From positions 868,001 to 932,000 of the forward strand of contig NC_019673.1 of the NCBI RefSeq assembly GCF_000328705.1: a DNA stretch of 64,000 nt, in the 5' to 3' direction. Below, piece by piece: positions 35,078 through 43,844 of the stretch. The position numbers were made by a program, and so were the translations under genes. Each line of letters begins with the position of its first letter. The first letter of the stretch is position 1. The notes beneath the pieces are model-generated. The model searched no databases. It saw only the letters and a program-made list of their open reading frames with translations, and was not told the origin of the DNA. This DNA is from Saccharothrix espanaensis DSM 44229. Its GTDB lineage: Bacteria > Actinomycetota > Actinomycetes > Mycobacteriales > Pseudonocardiaceae.

Positions 35078-35203
35078 CGTGTCATCCCCGTATGGCCCGG
35101 TCGGAGACAACCACCCTTGGGCAGTGAGGGCAAGCGAAGGGCGTGCTTGCCCTCACTGCCCAAGCGCGGTTCGCTGGCGCGCGGGCCATACGGGGATGAC
35201 ACG
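35078..35203 (+). repeat. 126-bp palindromic repeat element, copy 3
   Basis: Same length and terminal inverted repeats as 24495-24620, in opposite orientation. The inner 20-bp perfect stem is 35116-35135 with 35145-35164; the loop GAAGGGCGT is the complement of the copy-2 loop. The stem core reads GGCAGTGAGGG where copy 2 reads AGTAGGTAGTG, both fully paired. The terminal repeats extend to about 25 bp here (CGTCGTGTC... / ...GACACGACG). Confidence 0.88.
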
Positions 35204-35206
35204 ACG

Positions 35207-35556
35207 CGGCAGGTGGATTGTGCGCTGCGCGCACTGGTGGGTGCGTGTGTGTGGTTCGGCTGAATGGGCGAAGGGGTGGGAGGGTCTGGGTCCGAAGTTT
35301 TGCCGTCGGGCTGACTTCGGGTGGTCCCTGCTGCTGGTCGTTGCGCAAACGGTCGTGTGTGTTCGGCTGTGGGGATGGCCGGGGTGGTCCGCGCTCGGGT
35401 GGGGTGGACTTGGGTGTTCGGGCTGGTCACGGTGGGTGGGTCGTGATATGCGGCGGGGGCTTCAGGTCACGGAAGCGTTGAGTTCCGGGTCACCCGTTTC
35501 GCGCTGTTCGCCCGCCCTTGGCAGGATGGGGGTGATCAGCAGAAGAGGTGGTCTCC
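35207..35556. other. Gene-free G/T-skewed stretch
   Basis: 350 bp with strong G over C skew on the plus strand and ORFs of unnatural composition only. It may hold the promoter of the gene at 35557. Nothing else recognised. Confidence 0.5.
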
Positions 35557-36084
35557 GTGACGAGTTCCTTCTCCGGTCAGAGCCGGCCAGGTGTGCCGCC
35601 GCGACTGCCCACGCCACCTACCGGGTGGCCGATCGGCTCCTACGGCACCTACGAGGAGGCCCAGCGGGCGGTCGACCATCTTGCCGATGGTGATTTTCCC
35701 GTTCAGGAGGTGACCATCGTGGGTGTCGACCTGATGCTCGTCGAACGGGTCACCGGCCGCCTCACGTGGGGGCGGGTGCTGGGGACCGGTGCTGCTTCCG
35801 GGGCTTGGTTCGGGTTGTTCGTCGGTGTGCTGTTGTCCTTGTTCAACACGAACGCCGGCGCCAGTTTCGGGCCGATCCTCGTCGGGTTGATCGTCGGCAT
35901 CGGGTTCGGGTTGATCTTCGCGGCGGTCGGGTACGGGTCGGCTCGCGGCAAGCGGGACTTCCAGTCCGCCAGCCAGCTCGTCGCCGGGCGCTACGACGTG
36001 CTGTGCCAGCCGCGCAACGCCGAGCGCGGGCGCGACCTGCTGGCCAAGCTCGCGATGCGGCCAGTCGACGCGCCGAAGGACTGA
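35557..36084 (+). CDS. General-stress-like membrane protein (Rv1234-like)
   Basis: 175 aa. The N-terminal about 60 residues have the stress-protein pattern PIGSYGTYEEAQRAVDHLAD, FPVQEVTIVGVDL. Two adjacent membrane segments, glycine-zipper-rich (ASGAWFGLFVGVLLSLF; GPILVGLIVGIGFGLIFAAV), lie at about 80-125. GTG 35557 has AGAGGTGG 5 nt upstream. It sits directly ahead of lpqY as in mycobacteria. Function unknown. Confidence 0.82.
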   Translation: MTSSFSGQSRPGVPPRLPTPPTGWPIGSYGTYEEAQRAVDHLADGDFPVQEVTIVGVDLMLVERVTGRLTWGRVLGTGAASGAWFGLFVGVLLSLFNTNAGASFGPILVGLIVGIGFGLIFAAVGYGSARGKRDFQSASQLVAGRYDVLCQPRNAERGRDLLAKLAMRPVDAPKD

Positions 36085-36098
36085 GGGTTTCACGATGG

Positions 36099-36154
36099 TG
36101 ATCACCGGGTAGAGCCCTTCCGGGCTCCGGTGGTTGCGGCACCTGATCACCGGG
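36099..36154. promoter_or_regulatory. Hairpin and paired TGATCACCGGG repeats ahead of lpqY
   Basis: TGATCACCGGG occurs at 36099-36109 and again at 36144-36154 (45 bp apart). Between them GAGCCC-TTCC-GGGCTC, extended by CACCGG/CCGGTG around a 3-nt bulge, forms a hairpin (about 36104-36133). The hairpin may terminate the upstream gene. The direct repeats are candidate operators for the transporter operon. Confidence 0.5.
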
Positions 36155-36259
36155 CCTACGTTCGTTCCACCGGTCGGCCTCGCGGCCGCTCGGTGGGGCA
36201 CGACGAGGTGCCGGGCGCTGCGGTCTGGCTCCTCCGCTGTCGGGAAGGAGGCTGGGCCG

Positions 36260-37501
36260 ATGACACCTCATCGGTTGGCCGCCGTCGGGTGTGCCGCGCT
36301 GGTCGCGGCGTCCGGGCTGGCGGGGTGTGGCTCGGGTGACGGCGGGATCACCATCAACGTCTACAAGTACCCGCAGGAGAACTTCCAGAAGATCGTCGAC
36401 CGGTGCAACGAGGCCGCGGACGGCTACCGGATCGTCTACCACAAGCTGCCTCGCGAGGCCGACGGGCAGCGGGAGCAGCTGGTCCGCCGGCTCGCCGCCG
36501 AGGACGACGGGATGGACGTCCTCGCGCTCGACGTGACCTGGACCGCCGAGCTGGCCAAGGCCGGTTGGATCAAGGAGTTCACCGGCTCGGCCAAGTCCGC
36601 GGTGGAGGACGGCACGCTGTCCACCCCGCTGGAGACCGCCCGCTACGAGGGCAAGCTGTACGGCGCTCCGGACAACACGAATGTCCAGCTCCTCTGGTAC
36701 CGCAGTGACCTCGTCCCCACTCCGCCCAAGACCTGGGACGAGATGATCGAGATGGGCTCCCGGCTCAAGGCCGAGGGCAAGCCCGGCCTGGTCGAGGCGC
36801 AGGGCAAGCAGTACGAGGGCCTGGTCGTCCTGTTCAACACGCTGGTCAACTCCGCGGGCGGCGAGATCCTGGACGACAACGGCACCAAGGCCGTCGTGGA
36901 CGACGGTGCCGTCAAGGCGCTCGAAGTGCTCAAGAAGTTCGCCACCTCGGACGTGGTGGACCCGTCGTTCTCGAACTTCGCCGAGGACGACGCGCGGCTG
37001 GCGATGGAGGGCGGCAAGGCCGCGTTCATGCTGAACTGGCCCTTCGTCTACGCCGCCGCGCAGAAGAAGCCCGAGTTCGCGGCGAACTTCAAGTGGGCGC
37101 CCTACCCGTCGATCGACGGTTCCGGCGCCAAGGTCACGGTCGGCGGGATCAACTACGCCGTCAGCGCGTTCACCCGGCAGTCCGAGAAGTCGTTCGACGC
37201 GGTGTCGTGCCTGCGGGGCGCGGAGAGCCAGAAGTTCGCGGCCATCAACGACGGTGTGCCGCCGACCATCGAATCGGTCTACGACGACCCGGAGATGGCC
37301 AAGCCCTACCCGATGAAGGAAGCCATCCTGGAGACGCTGAAGAACGCGAGCGTCCGCCCGCGCACCCCGGCGTACCAGAACGTCTCGACGGTGATCTCCA
37401 CGATCTTGTCGCCGCCCGGGTCGATCGACCCGGAGGCCACCGCGGAGCGGTTGCGCACCGAGTTGCAGAACGCGCTCGACTCCAAGGGGGTGCTGCCATG
37501 A
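36260..37501 (+). CDS. lpqY: Trehalose-type ABC transporter substrate-binding lipoprotein LpqY
   Basis: A 413-aa type-2 periplasmic-binding-fold lipoprotein. The signal ends at lipobox LAG-C (Cys23). Ligand-region motifs include YGAPDNTNVQLLWYRSDL and NWPFVYAAAQ. ATG 36260 has GGAAGGAGG 7 nt upstream. It heads an operon with two permeases and an ATPase in the mycobacterial LpqY-SugABC order, which imports trehalose. Trehalose specificity here is inferred from synteny. Confidence 0.92.
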   Translation: MTPHRLAAVGCAALVAASGLAGCGSGDGGITINVYKYPQENFQKIVDRCNEAADGYRIVYHKLPREADGQREQLVRRLAAEDDGMDVLALDVTWTAELAKAGWIKEFTGSAKSAVEDGTLSTPLETARYEGKLYGAPDNTNVQLLWYRSDLVPTPPKTWDEMIEMGSRLKAEGKPGLVEAQGKQYEGLVVLFNTLVNSAGGEILDDNGTKAVVDDGAVKALEVLKKFATSDVVDPSFSNFAEDDARLAMEGGKAAFMLNWPFVYAAAQKKPEFAANFKWAPYPSIDGSGAKVTVGGINYAVSAFTRQSEKSFDAVSCLRGAESQKFAAINDGVPPTIESVYDDPEMAKPYPMKEAILETLKNASVRPRTPAYQNVSTVISTILSPPGSIDPEATAERLRTELQNALDSKGVLP

Positions 37502-38454
37502 GCCACGCGTTGTCCGAGGAGAAGGGCGAGCGGGCGCCCGTCGAGGGGCGCAAGCCGGGCAGAGCCGCGCTGAGCGAGGGGAAGAAGGCCGAGCGGCGGC
37601 TGGGGCTGCTGCTGTGCGCGCCGGCCGTGCTGGTGATGGCGGCGGTCGCGGGCTGGCCGATCCTCTACTCGCTGTGGCTGTCCCTCCAGCGGTACGACCT
37701 GAAGTTCCCGGACCGCCAGGAGTTCGTCTGGTTCGACAACTACGTCACCGTGCTGTCCAACTCGTACTGGTGGAACGCGGTGTGGATCACGGTCGTGATC
37801 ACCGTCGTGTCCGTGATCATCGAGTTGGTGCTGGGCATGGTGCTGGCGCTGATCATGCACCGCACGCTGGTCGGGCGGGGCATCGTGCGCACGTCGACGC
37901 TGATCCCGTACGGCATCGTGACGGTGGTGGCCGCGTTCTCGTGGCGCTACGCGTGGACGCCGGGCACCGGCTACCTGTCGGAGTTGGTGGCGGGCGGCGA
38001 ACCCGTGCTGACGCAGAAGATCCCGGCGCTGATGGTGGTCATCCTGGCCGAGATCTGGAAGACCACGCCGTTCATGGCGCTGCTGCTGATGGCGGGCCTG
38101 GCCCTGGTGCCCGACGACCTGCTCAAGGCGGCGGCGATGGACGGCGCGAACGCGTGGCAGCGGTTCACCAAGGTGATGGTGCCGGTGATGAAACCGGCGA
38201 TCCTGGTGGCGCTGCTGTTCCGCACGCTCGACGCGTTCCGGGTGTTCGACAACCTGTTCGTGCTGACCGGAGGGTCGCAGGGCACGACATCGGTCTCGAT
38301 GATCGCCTACAACAACCTGATCAAGGGCCTGAACCTGGGCATCGGCTCGACGATGTCGGTGCTGATCTTCCTGATGGTGGCGTTGATCGCGTTCATCTTC
38401 ATCAAGTTGTTCGGTACGGCGGCACCGGGCAGTGACGGCGGGGGGAGGCGCTGA
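37498..38454 (+). CDS. sugA: Sugar ABC transporter permease SugA
   Basis: A 318-aa inner-membrane permease: six helices after a charged 35-residue cytoplasmic N-terminus. The EAA-loop contact with the ATPase is [20 protein letters not shown] (about 222-241). The start overlaps the lpqY stop (ATGA). Works as a heterodimer with SugB. Confidence 0.93.
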   Translation: MSHALSEEKGERAPVEGRKPGRAALSEGKKAERRLGLLLCAPAVLVMAAVAGWPILYSLWLSLQRYDLKFPDRQEFVWFDNYVTVLSNSYWWNAVWITVVITVVSVIIELVLGMVLALIMHRTLVGRGIVRTSTLIPYGIVTVVAAFSWRYAWTPGTGYLSELVAGGEPVLTQKIPALMVVILAEIWKTTPFMALLLMAGLALVPDDLLKAAAMDGANAWQRFTKVMVPVMKPAILVALLFRTLDAFRVFDNLFVLTGGSQGTTSVSMIAYNNLIKGLNLGIGSTMSVLIFLMVALIAFIFIKLFGTAAPGSDGGGRR

Positions 38455-39299
38455 TGGCGGGTATCGGTGGTGCCGAGACCTCCGGGCGCAAGGCTCGGTG
38501 GGCGGTCCTCAACGTCCTGGTCGTGGCGTACGCGCTGTTCCCCGTGCTGTGGATCGTCTCGTTGTCCTTCAAGACGAAGGAGACGTTGGCGGACGGCAAC
38601 TTCATCCCGCGCGAGTGGACGCTGGAGAACTACACGTCCATCTTCGCCACCACGGAGTTCGTGCGGGCGCTGGTGAACTCGATCGGCATCGCGATCATCG
38701 CCACCGCCGTCGCGGTGGTGTTCGGCACGATGGCCGCGTACGCGATCGCCCGGCTGGACTTCCCCGGCAAGCGGGTGCTGGTCGGGATCTCCCTGCTGGT
38801 GTCGATGTTCCCGCAGATCTCGCTGATCTCGCCGCTGTTCGAGATCGAGCGGACGCTCGGGCTGTTCGACACCTGGCCGGGCCTGATCCTGCCCTACATC
38901 ACGTTCGGGCTGCCGCTGGCGATCTACACGCTGTCGGCGTTCTTCCGGGAGATCCCGTGGGAGCTGGAAAAAGCGGCCAAGATGGACGGCGCCACGCCCG
39001 GTCAGGCGTTCCGCCGGGTGATCGCGCCGCTGGCCGCGCCGGGCGTGTTCACCACGGCCATCCTGGTGTTCATCTTCTGCTGGAACGACTTCCTGTTCGC
39101 GATCTCGCTGACCTCCACCGAGAACTCGCGCACGGTCCCGGTGGCGCTGTCGTTCTTCACCGGCAGTTCCCAGTTCGAGGACCCGACCGGGTCGATCGCG
39201 GCGGCCGCCGTGGTGATCACGATCCCGATCATCCTGTTCGTGTTGTTCTTCCAGCGTCGGATCGTCGCCGGGTTGACCTCCGGCGCCGTCAAGGGGTGA
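38454..39299 (+). CDS. sugB: Sugar ABC transporter permease SugB
   Basis: 281 aa, six membrane helices, EAA loop [20 protein letters not shown] (about 172-191). The ATG shares a base with the sugA stop (TGATG). MalG-like half of the translocation pore. Confidence 0.93.
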   Translation: MAGIGGAETSGRKARWAVLNVLVVAYALFPVLWIVSLSFKTKETLADGNFIPREWTLENYTSIFATTEFVRALVNSIGIAIIATAVAVVFGTMAAYAIARLDFPGKRVLVGISLLVSMFPQISLISPLFEIERTLGLFDTWPGLILPYITFGLPLAIYTLSAFFREIPWELEKAAKMDGATPGQAFRRVIAPLAAPGVFTTAILVFIFCWNDFLFAISLTSTENSRTVPVALSFFTGSSQFEDPTGSIAAAAVVITIPIILFVLFFQRRIVAGLTSGAVKG

Positions 39300-39303
39300 A
39301 GCA

Positions 39304-40488
39304 ATGGCCGAGATCGTGCTGGACAAGGTGAGCAAGCAGTACCCCGACGGCGCAGTGGCCGTGCGGGACGTGGACATCGAGATCGCCGACGGCGAGTTCA
39401 TCATCCTGGTGGGCCCGTCCGGGTGCGGGAAGTCCACGACCCTGAACATGATCGCGGGGCTGGAGGACATCACCTCCGGCGAGCTGCGCATCGGCGGCGA
39501 GCGGGTCAACGAGCGCGCGCCCAAGGACCGTGACATCGCGATGGTGTTCCAGTCCTACGCGCTGTACCCGCACATGACGGTGAAGGAGAACATGGCCTTC
39601 CCGCTGCGGCTGGCGAAGGTCGACAACGCCACCGTGGAGAAGAAGGTCAAGGACGCGGCCGAGATCCTCGACCTCACCCAGCACCTGGACCGCAAACCGT
39701 CCAACCTCTCCGGCGGCCAGCGCCAGCGGGTGGCGATGGGGCGGGCGATCGTGCGCAGCCCCAAGGCGTTCCTGATGGACGAGCCGCTGTCCAACCTGGA
39801 CGCCAAGCTGCGGGTGCAGATGCGGACCTCGGTGTCGCGCCTGCAGAAGCAGCTCGGCACCACGATGGTCTACGTGACGCACGACCAGACCGAGGCGATG
39901 ACCCTCGGCGACCGGGTGGTGGTGATGCGGGGCGGCTCGGTGCAGCAGATCGGCGCGCCGCAGTACCTCTACGACCACCCGGCCAACCTGTTCGTGGCGG
40001 GGTTCATCGGCTCGCCGTCGATGAACTTCGTGCCCGCCGCGCTGGAGGGCGGGACGGTCCGCTCGCCGCTGGGCGACGTGCCGCTGACCGACCGGGTGCA
40101 CGGGCTGCTCTCCGCCGCCGACGCGCCGCGCGAGGTGATCATGGGGCTGCGGCCCGAGCACTTCGAGGACTCCCGGCTGGTGGACGACGCGGTGCGCGCG
40201 CACGGCGTGACGTTCACCAGTCACGTGGACGTGCTGGAATCGATGGGCTCCGACAAGTACGCCTATTTCAGCCTGTCGGGTGAACAGGCCACGTCGGCGG
40301 AGCTGGCCGAGCTGGCCGCCGACGCGGGCTCGTCGGACGTGCCCGGTGGCGGCGTCTCGCTGGTCACCCGGCTCTCCGCCGCGTCGACGGCCACCGAGGG
40401 TGAGCAGGCCGACATCTGGTTCGACGCCGACAAGGTGCAGCTGTTCGACCCCGGCACCGGCCGCAACCTGACCTATTCCGGCGATTGA
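39304..40488 (+). CDS. sugC: Sugar ABC transporter ATP-binding protein SugC
   Basis: 394 aa, MalK/UgpC type. Walker A GPSGCGKST (about 38), Q-loop FQSYALYPHM, signature LSGGQRQRVAMGRA, Walker B FLMDEPLSNLD and H-loop TH in VYVTHDQTEA, followed by a regulatory TOBE-like domain (about 240-390). Four bases separate it from sugB. The operon ends with a terminator hairpin. Confidence 0.95.
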   Translation: MAEIVLDKVSKQYPDGAVAVRDVDIEIADGEFIILVGPSGCGKSTTLNMIAGLEDITSGELRIGGERVNERAPKDRDIAMVFQSYALYPHMTVKENMAFPLRLAKVDNATVEKKVKDAAEILDLTQHLDRKPSNLSGGQRQRVAMGRAIVRSPKAFLMDEPLSNLDAKLRVQMRTSVSRLQKQLGTTMVYVTHDQTEAMTLGDRVVVMRGGSVQQIGAPQYLYDHPANLFVAGFIGSPSMNFVPAALEGGTVRSPLGDVPLTDRVHGLLSAADAPREVIMGLRPEHFEDSRLVDDAVRAHGVTFTSHVDVLESMGSDKYAYFSLSGEQATSAELAELAADAGSSDVPGGGVSLVTRLSAASTATEGEQADIWFDADKVQLFDPGTGRNLTYSGD

Positions 40489-40496
40489 TCGGCTCC

Positions 40497-40527
40497 GGGG
40501 GCCATCCGACTCGCTCGGGTGGCCCCC
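40497..40527 (+). terminator. Terminator after sugC
   Basis: A 13-bp stem, GGGGGCCATCCGA with TCGGGTGGCCCCC (one G-U pair), 5-nt loop, followed by ATTTGT. It lies 9 bp after the sugC stop. Confidence 0.8.
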
Positions 40528-40734
40528 ATTTGTCACAGGTCACGGGGAGTTACTGACCAGCCGGGACCATCGGCAGGGACGAACTCCATAGGCCATTCAG
40601 CGCAGCAAACGCACATCTCGCCGCTTTCGTGGCGCATTCGCTGCTGTCCGTCCGCACGCTGGTCGAAGGCGGGGATAACCCCGATCAACGGCGTCGGGGC
40701 AGGGGAGACCGCCGAGCACAGAAGAGAGCGCGCG

Positions 40735-41628
40735 ATGGGGATTCTTGACGGAAAAGCGGTCGTGATCACCGGTGCGGGGCGCGGGCTGGGTGAGGCCTAC
40801 GCGATGCACGCGGCGCAGTCGGGCGCCGCGGTCGTGGTCAACGATGTCGATGCTGACCTCGCCGAACAGGTGGCGGAGCACATCCGGGGGTACGGCGGGC
40901 GGGCGGTCGCCAGCACGCACACGGTGGCCGATCCGACCGAGGCGGAGAAGATCGTCGGAATGTGCCTGACCGAGTTCGGCCGGCTGGACGGCTTGGTGAA
41001 CAACGCCGGGCTGAACTACGAGACCCTGCCGTGGGAGGACGACCCCGAATCGGTGCGTCGCACGGTCGAGGTCAACCTGCTGGGTGTCATATACACCGGA
41101 ATGGCCGCGATGCGCGTGATGCGCGAACAGGGCGGTGGTTCCATCGTCAACATTTCGTCGGGGGCGTTCTTCGGGCAGCGCAAACTGTCCACCTATGCGG
41201 CGACCAAGGGCGCGGTGGCGTCCTTGAGCACGTCCTGGGCGCTGGACCTGGAGGGCGAGGGGATCCGCGTCAACGCGGTGTGCCCGGTCGCCCACACCCG
41301 CATGGTCTGGCGGTCCGAACGGTCACTGCGGGCGATCCCCGCCGACCGCACCCCCGGCAAGGTCGCGCCGCTGGTGCTGTTCCTGCTCAGCGACGCCGCC
41401 GAGGGGATCACCGGCCAGATCGTCCGGTGCAACGGCCGGCAGCTCCACCTCGTGGGGCACCCGTTCTTCAAGCAGCCGATCCTGGAGAGCGACACCTGGG
41501 ACACCTCGTCGGTGAAACGGGCGTTCGACGGCGTGCTCCAGGCCCACCTGGAACCGTTCGGGCTGGAGAAGCGGATGCCGCCGCGACTGCGCGAGCTGGT
41601 GGAGCAGCCCGGCCAGACAGCGGTGTGA
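40735..41628 (+). CDS. SDR-family NAD(P)-dependent oxidoreductase
   Basis: A 297-aa classical SDR. Cofactor site TGAGRGLGEA (about 11-20), NNAG (about 92), catalytic Ser in NISSGAFF, and the Tyr/Lys pair in TYAATKG. An extra C-terminal segment (about 250-297; FDGVLQAHLEPFGLEKRMPP) resembles SDRs that act on acyl-CoA or steroid substrates. The start is ATG 40735 (MGILDGKAVVITG) with a weak AGAAGAGAG upstream. Stands alone, between two hairpins. Confidence 0.9.
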   Translation: MGILDGKAVVITGAGRGLGEAYAMHAAQSGAAVVVNDVDADLAEQVAEHIRGYGGRAVASTHTVADPTEAEKIVGMCLTEFGRLDGLVNNAGLNYETLPWEDDPESVRRTVEVNLLGVIYTGMAAMRVMREQGGGSIVNISSGAFFGQRKLSTYAATKGAVASLSTSWALDLEGEGIRVNAVCPVAHTRMVWRSERSLRAIPADRTPGKVAPLVLFLLSDAAEGITGQIVRCNGRQLHLVGHPFFKQPILESDTWDTSSVKRAFDGVLQAHLEPFGLEKRMPPRLRELVEQPGQTAV

Positions 41629-41661
41629 GGGGCGGGGCCTCGGGCGGCCCGTCCGAGGCGT

Positions 41662-41692
41662 GGAAGTGCCGCCCCCGCGCGGTGGCACTTCC
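41662..41692. terminator. Hairpin after SDR gene
   Basis: GGAAGTGCCGCC pairs with GGTGGCACTTCC around a 7-nt loop. A smaller GCCTCGG/CCGAGGC hairpin precedes it. The rest of the gap to 42022 holds no recognised feature. Confidence 0.65.
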
Positions 41693-42022
41693 CAGGAGGA
41701 GCGGCGTGCGTCCGGTGCCGACCGCCTGAGGGGTGCGGTCGGAACCTGACGCATGCCGCGCCGACGTCGTCCGAGAGGCGTTGGGGCGTGCGCGTCCACG
41801 ACCATCTACCGGCACGGATGCCGGGCCCCGACGGGTTCGCCGACCAGGGTTCCGCCGAGGAGTGGAGCGGGTGCCGGCCGTCCACGTCCGCGGGACTGGT
41901 CGCCGGTGGGGAGGAGGCGGGCCGGGCAGTCGGGTGAAATTCGGCCGTGGGGCGGGAAATCGTGCTCGATCACCCGGTCAGGTGATTCTGGCGGGGCCGT
42001 ACTCCGGTGCCACCATCGGGTC

Positions 42023-42994
42023 ATGCCCGCGCGCAGGCCGAGGGTCACCGATTGGCGGCTGGTGGTCCAGTCGCGGTTGGACCGCGTCCGGGCCGACCTG
42101 GCCGCGCTGGGGCCGCCGGACCCGCTCGACCCGGAGAGCGCGCAGTGGCGGCTGGTCGCCGAGCAGGAGGCGGCCGTCGTGGAGGACATGGTCACCCGGC
42201 ACGAGCCGCGCTGGCGGACGGTGGCCTCGTGGTGGTCGGGGTGGCACATCGAGCGGGCCTGGCGGTCGCTGCACGAGGCGGAGATCGCGGTCGTCGCGGC
42301 CGGCAGCGGGTTCCTGGGGCGGTTACCGGGGTTGCGGGCGCGGGTCGCGGAGAACCTGGAGGACGACGACCCGCGGCGGATCGCGCTGGAGGAGCTGCGG
42401 CCGGGCGAGTTCCCGCTGGTGGTGGAGCGGGAGCTGGTGGTCGACGCGTTGCGGGCGTCGTTCGACAAGTCGGATTTCGCGCACGTCGGGTCGCGGGCGC
42501 TGCGCAACAAGCTGATCGCCGCGTCGGTGGTGCTGCTCGCGGTGAACACGCTGCTGGGCGTCATCGGGCTGGTGAGCCCGGGGATGATCCCGATGTGCGT
42601 GGGGTCCGAGCGGCTGCCGACGGTGTGCCCGTCGGGGAAGAACGCGGCCGGCGTCGACGTGTGGCTGATCCAGGTGCTGGGCGCGTTCGGGGCGATCCTG
42701 TCGGCGGTGGTGCTGCTGCTGCGCCGGCGGCCGAGCTTGTCGCCGTACGTGATGATCGGCTACCAGGCCACCATCAAGATCCTGCTCGGGTCGGCGCTGG
42801 CGGTGATCGGGATCCTGGCGCTGGGCGCGGGCGTGACGACGGGGCTGATCGGCGTGGCCTCGCAGGCGGCGCTGCTGCTGTGGGCGGTGATCCTGGGGTA
42901 CTCGCAGCAGGTGGCGACCCGCCTGCTGGACAGCTACGCCGACCGGGTGATGGACCAGGCCCGCCCGCTGCCCCGGCTGGAGGGGCCGAGGTAG
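42023..42994 (+). CDS. Hypothetical membrane protein
   Basis: 323 aa. The cytoplasmic helical N-terminus (1-155) is charged (LRARVAENLEDDDPRRIALEEL). Four membrane segments lie at about 163-185, 213-235, 245-265 and 270-292. A short loop with two Cys (MCVGSERLPTVCPSG) separates segments 1 and 2 and may form a disulfide outside. No family recognised. Convergent, 1 bp from the ParB-like gene. Confidence 0.75.
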   Translation: MPARRPRVTDWRLVVQSRLDRVRADLAALGPPDPLDPESAQWRLVAEQEAAVVEDMVTRHEPRWRTVASWWSGWHIERAWRSLHEAEIAVVAAGSGFLGRLPGLRARVAENLEDDDPRRIALEELRPGEFPLVVERELVVDALRASFDKSDFAHVGSRALRNKLIAASVVLLAVNTLLGVIGLVSPGMIPMCVGSERLPTVCPSGKNAAGVDVWLIQVLGAFGAILSAVVLLLRRRPSLSPYVMIGYQATIKILLGSALAVIGILALGAGVTTGLIGVASQAALLLWAVILGYSQQVATRLLDSYADRVMDQARPLPRLEGPR

Positions 42995-42995
42995 G

Positions 42996-43844
42996 TCAGG
43001 GGCGGTGGCGGCTGGACCGGATGGTGTCGATGACGTCCTGGTCCCAGCGGTGGGTGCGGATGAGGCGGTAGCGCTCGGCGGCCACCCACATGTAGGCCTC
43101 GGTCTCCGTGCGGTCGCCGACCAGGCCGGCCTGGCGCAGCATCCCGACCACCGGCACGTACTCCTCGGTGTACCAGCGCAGGGCGATGGTCGGGCGGTCC
43201 AGGAACGCGCCCTCGTCCTGCATCAGGCGGAAGCCCCAGGCCTCGACGTGCTCGCCGAGCTCGGCGTACTCCCACGGGTCGGACAGCAGCACGGCCGTGC
43301 GGGCCTGCCCGGCCAGCGGCACGCGTTCCAGGAACAGCCGGCGGTAGTCCTTGACGATCAGGTCGCCCCGGTGCCGGATGCCGTGGGCCGCCACCCGGGT
43401 CACGACCTCCGTCACGTACGCGTCGATCACGGTCAGGCCGAGCGCGTGCGCGACCGACACCCGGTGGTGGCCGTCCTGGACGAAGTGCAGGTCACCCACC
43501 CGGTAGACCTCGATCGGCGGCACCGCCTCGCCCCGGCGGGCGGCCAGCGCCAGGCGCTGCCAGCGCTCCCGCACCCGCGCGGAGGTCGGCCGGAACCGGC
43601 GGTCGAAGTCGCGGGTGCGGTCGACGCTGCCCACGATCGAGTCCAGCCGGATGGTCCGCAGGCCGAGCCGGCGCTCGCCGAGCATCCCGAGCGCCTCCAC
43701 CACCTCGTGGAACGGCAGCATGATGTTGACGTCGTCGGGCTCGCGCCGCAGCCACGCCGCCAGGCGGGACATCACCTGGCCGCGCCGGGCGCGCAGGAAG
43801 TCGTTCTCCGCGTCGGCGGCGGGGAACCCGGTGTCGCGGCGCAT
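42996..43844 (-). CDS. ParB/sulfiredoxin-fold N-terminal-like protein
   Basis: 282 aa. The ParB-like box is seen as IEVYRVGDLHFVQDGHHRVS plus VAHALGL (about 120-145), matching the DGxHR motif of ParB/Srx folds, now known as CTPase/kinase-like. Flanking regions are helical. No HTH is apparent, so this is not a chromosome-segregation ParB. The ATG has GAGGAGGGCGG upstream and overlaps the phosphoesterase stop (TGATG), so the two are made together. Confidence 0.75.
   Translation of the reverse strand: MRRDTGFPAADAENDFLRARRGQVMSRLAAWLRREPDDVNIMLPFHEVVEALGMLGERRLGLRTIRLDSIVGSVDRTRDFDRRFRPTSARVRERWQRLALAARRGEAVPPIEVYRVGDLHFVQDGHHRVSVAHALGLTVIDAYVTEVVTRVAAHGIRHRGDLIVKDYRRLFLERVPLAGQARTAVLLSDPWEYAELGEHVEAWGFRLMQDEGAFLDRPTIALRWYTEEYVPVVGMLRQAGLVGDRTETEAYMWVAAERYRLIRTHRWDQDVIDTIRSSRHRP

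Noticed and set aside
34705-35540. ORFs across the tandem repeat and the palindromic element
   Set aside because: They arise from the repeats (Gly/Arg/Cys-rich, repeated HTGMTRR/SSPYGP-type peptides) and read through both strands alike.
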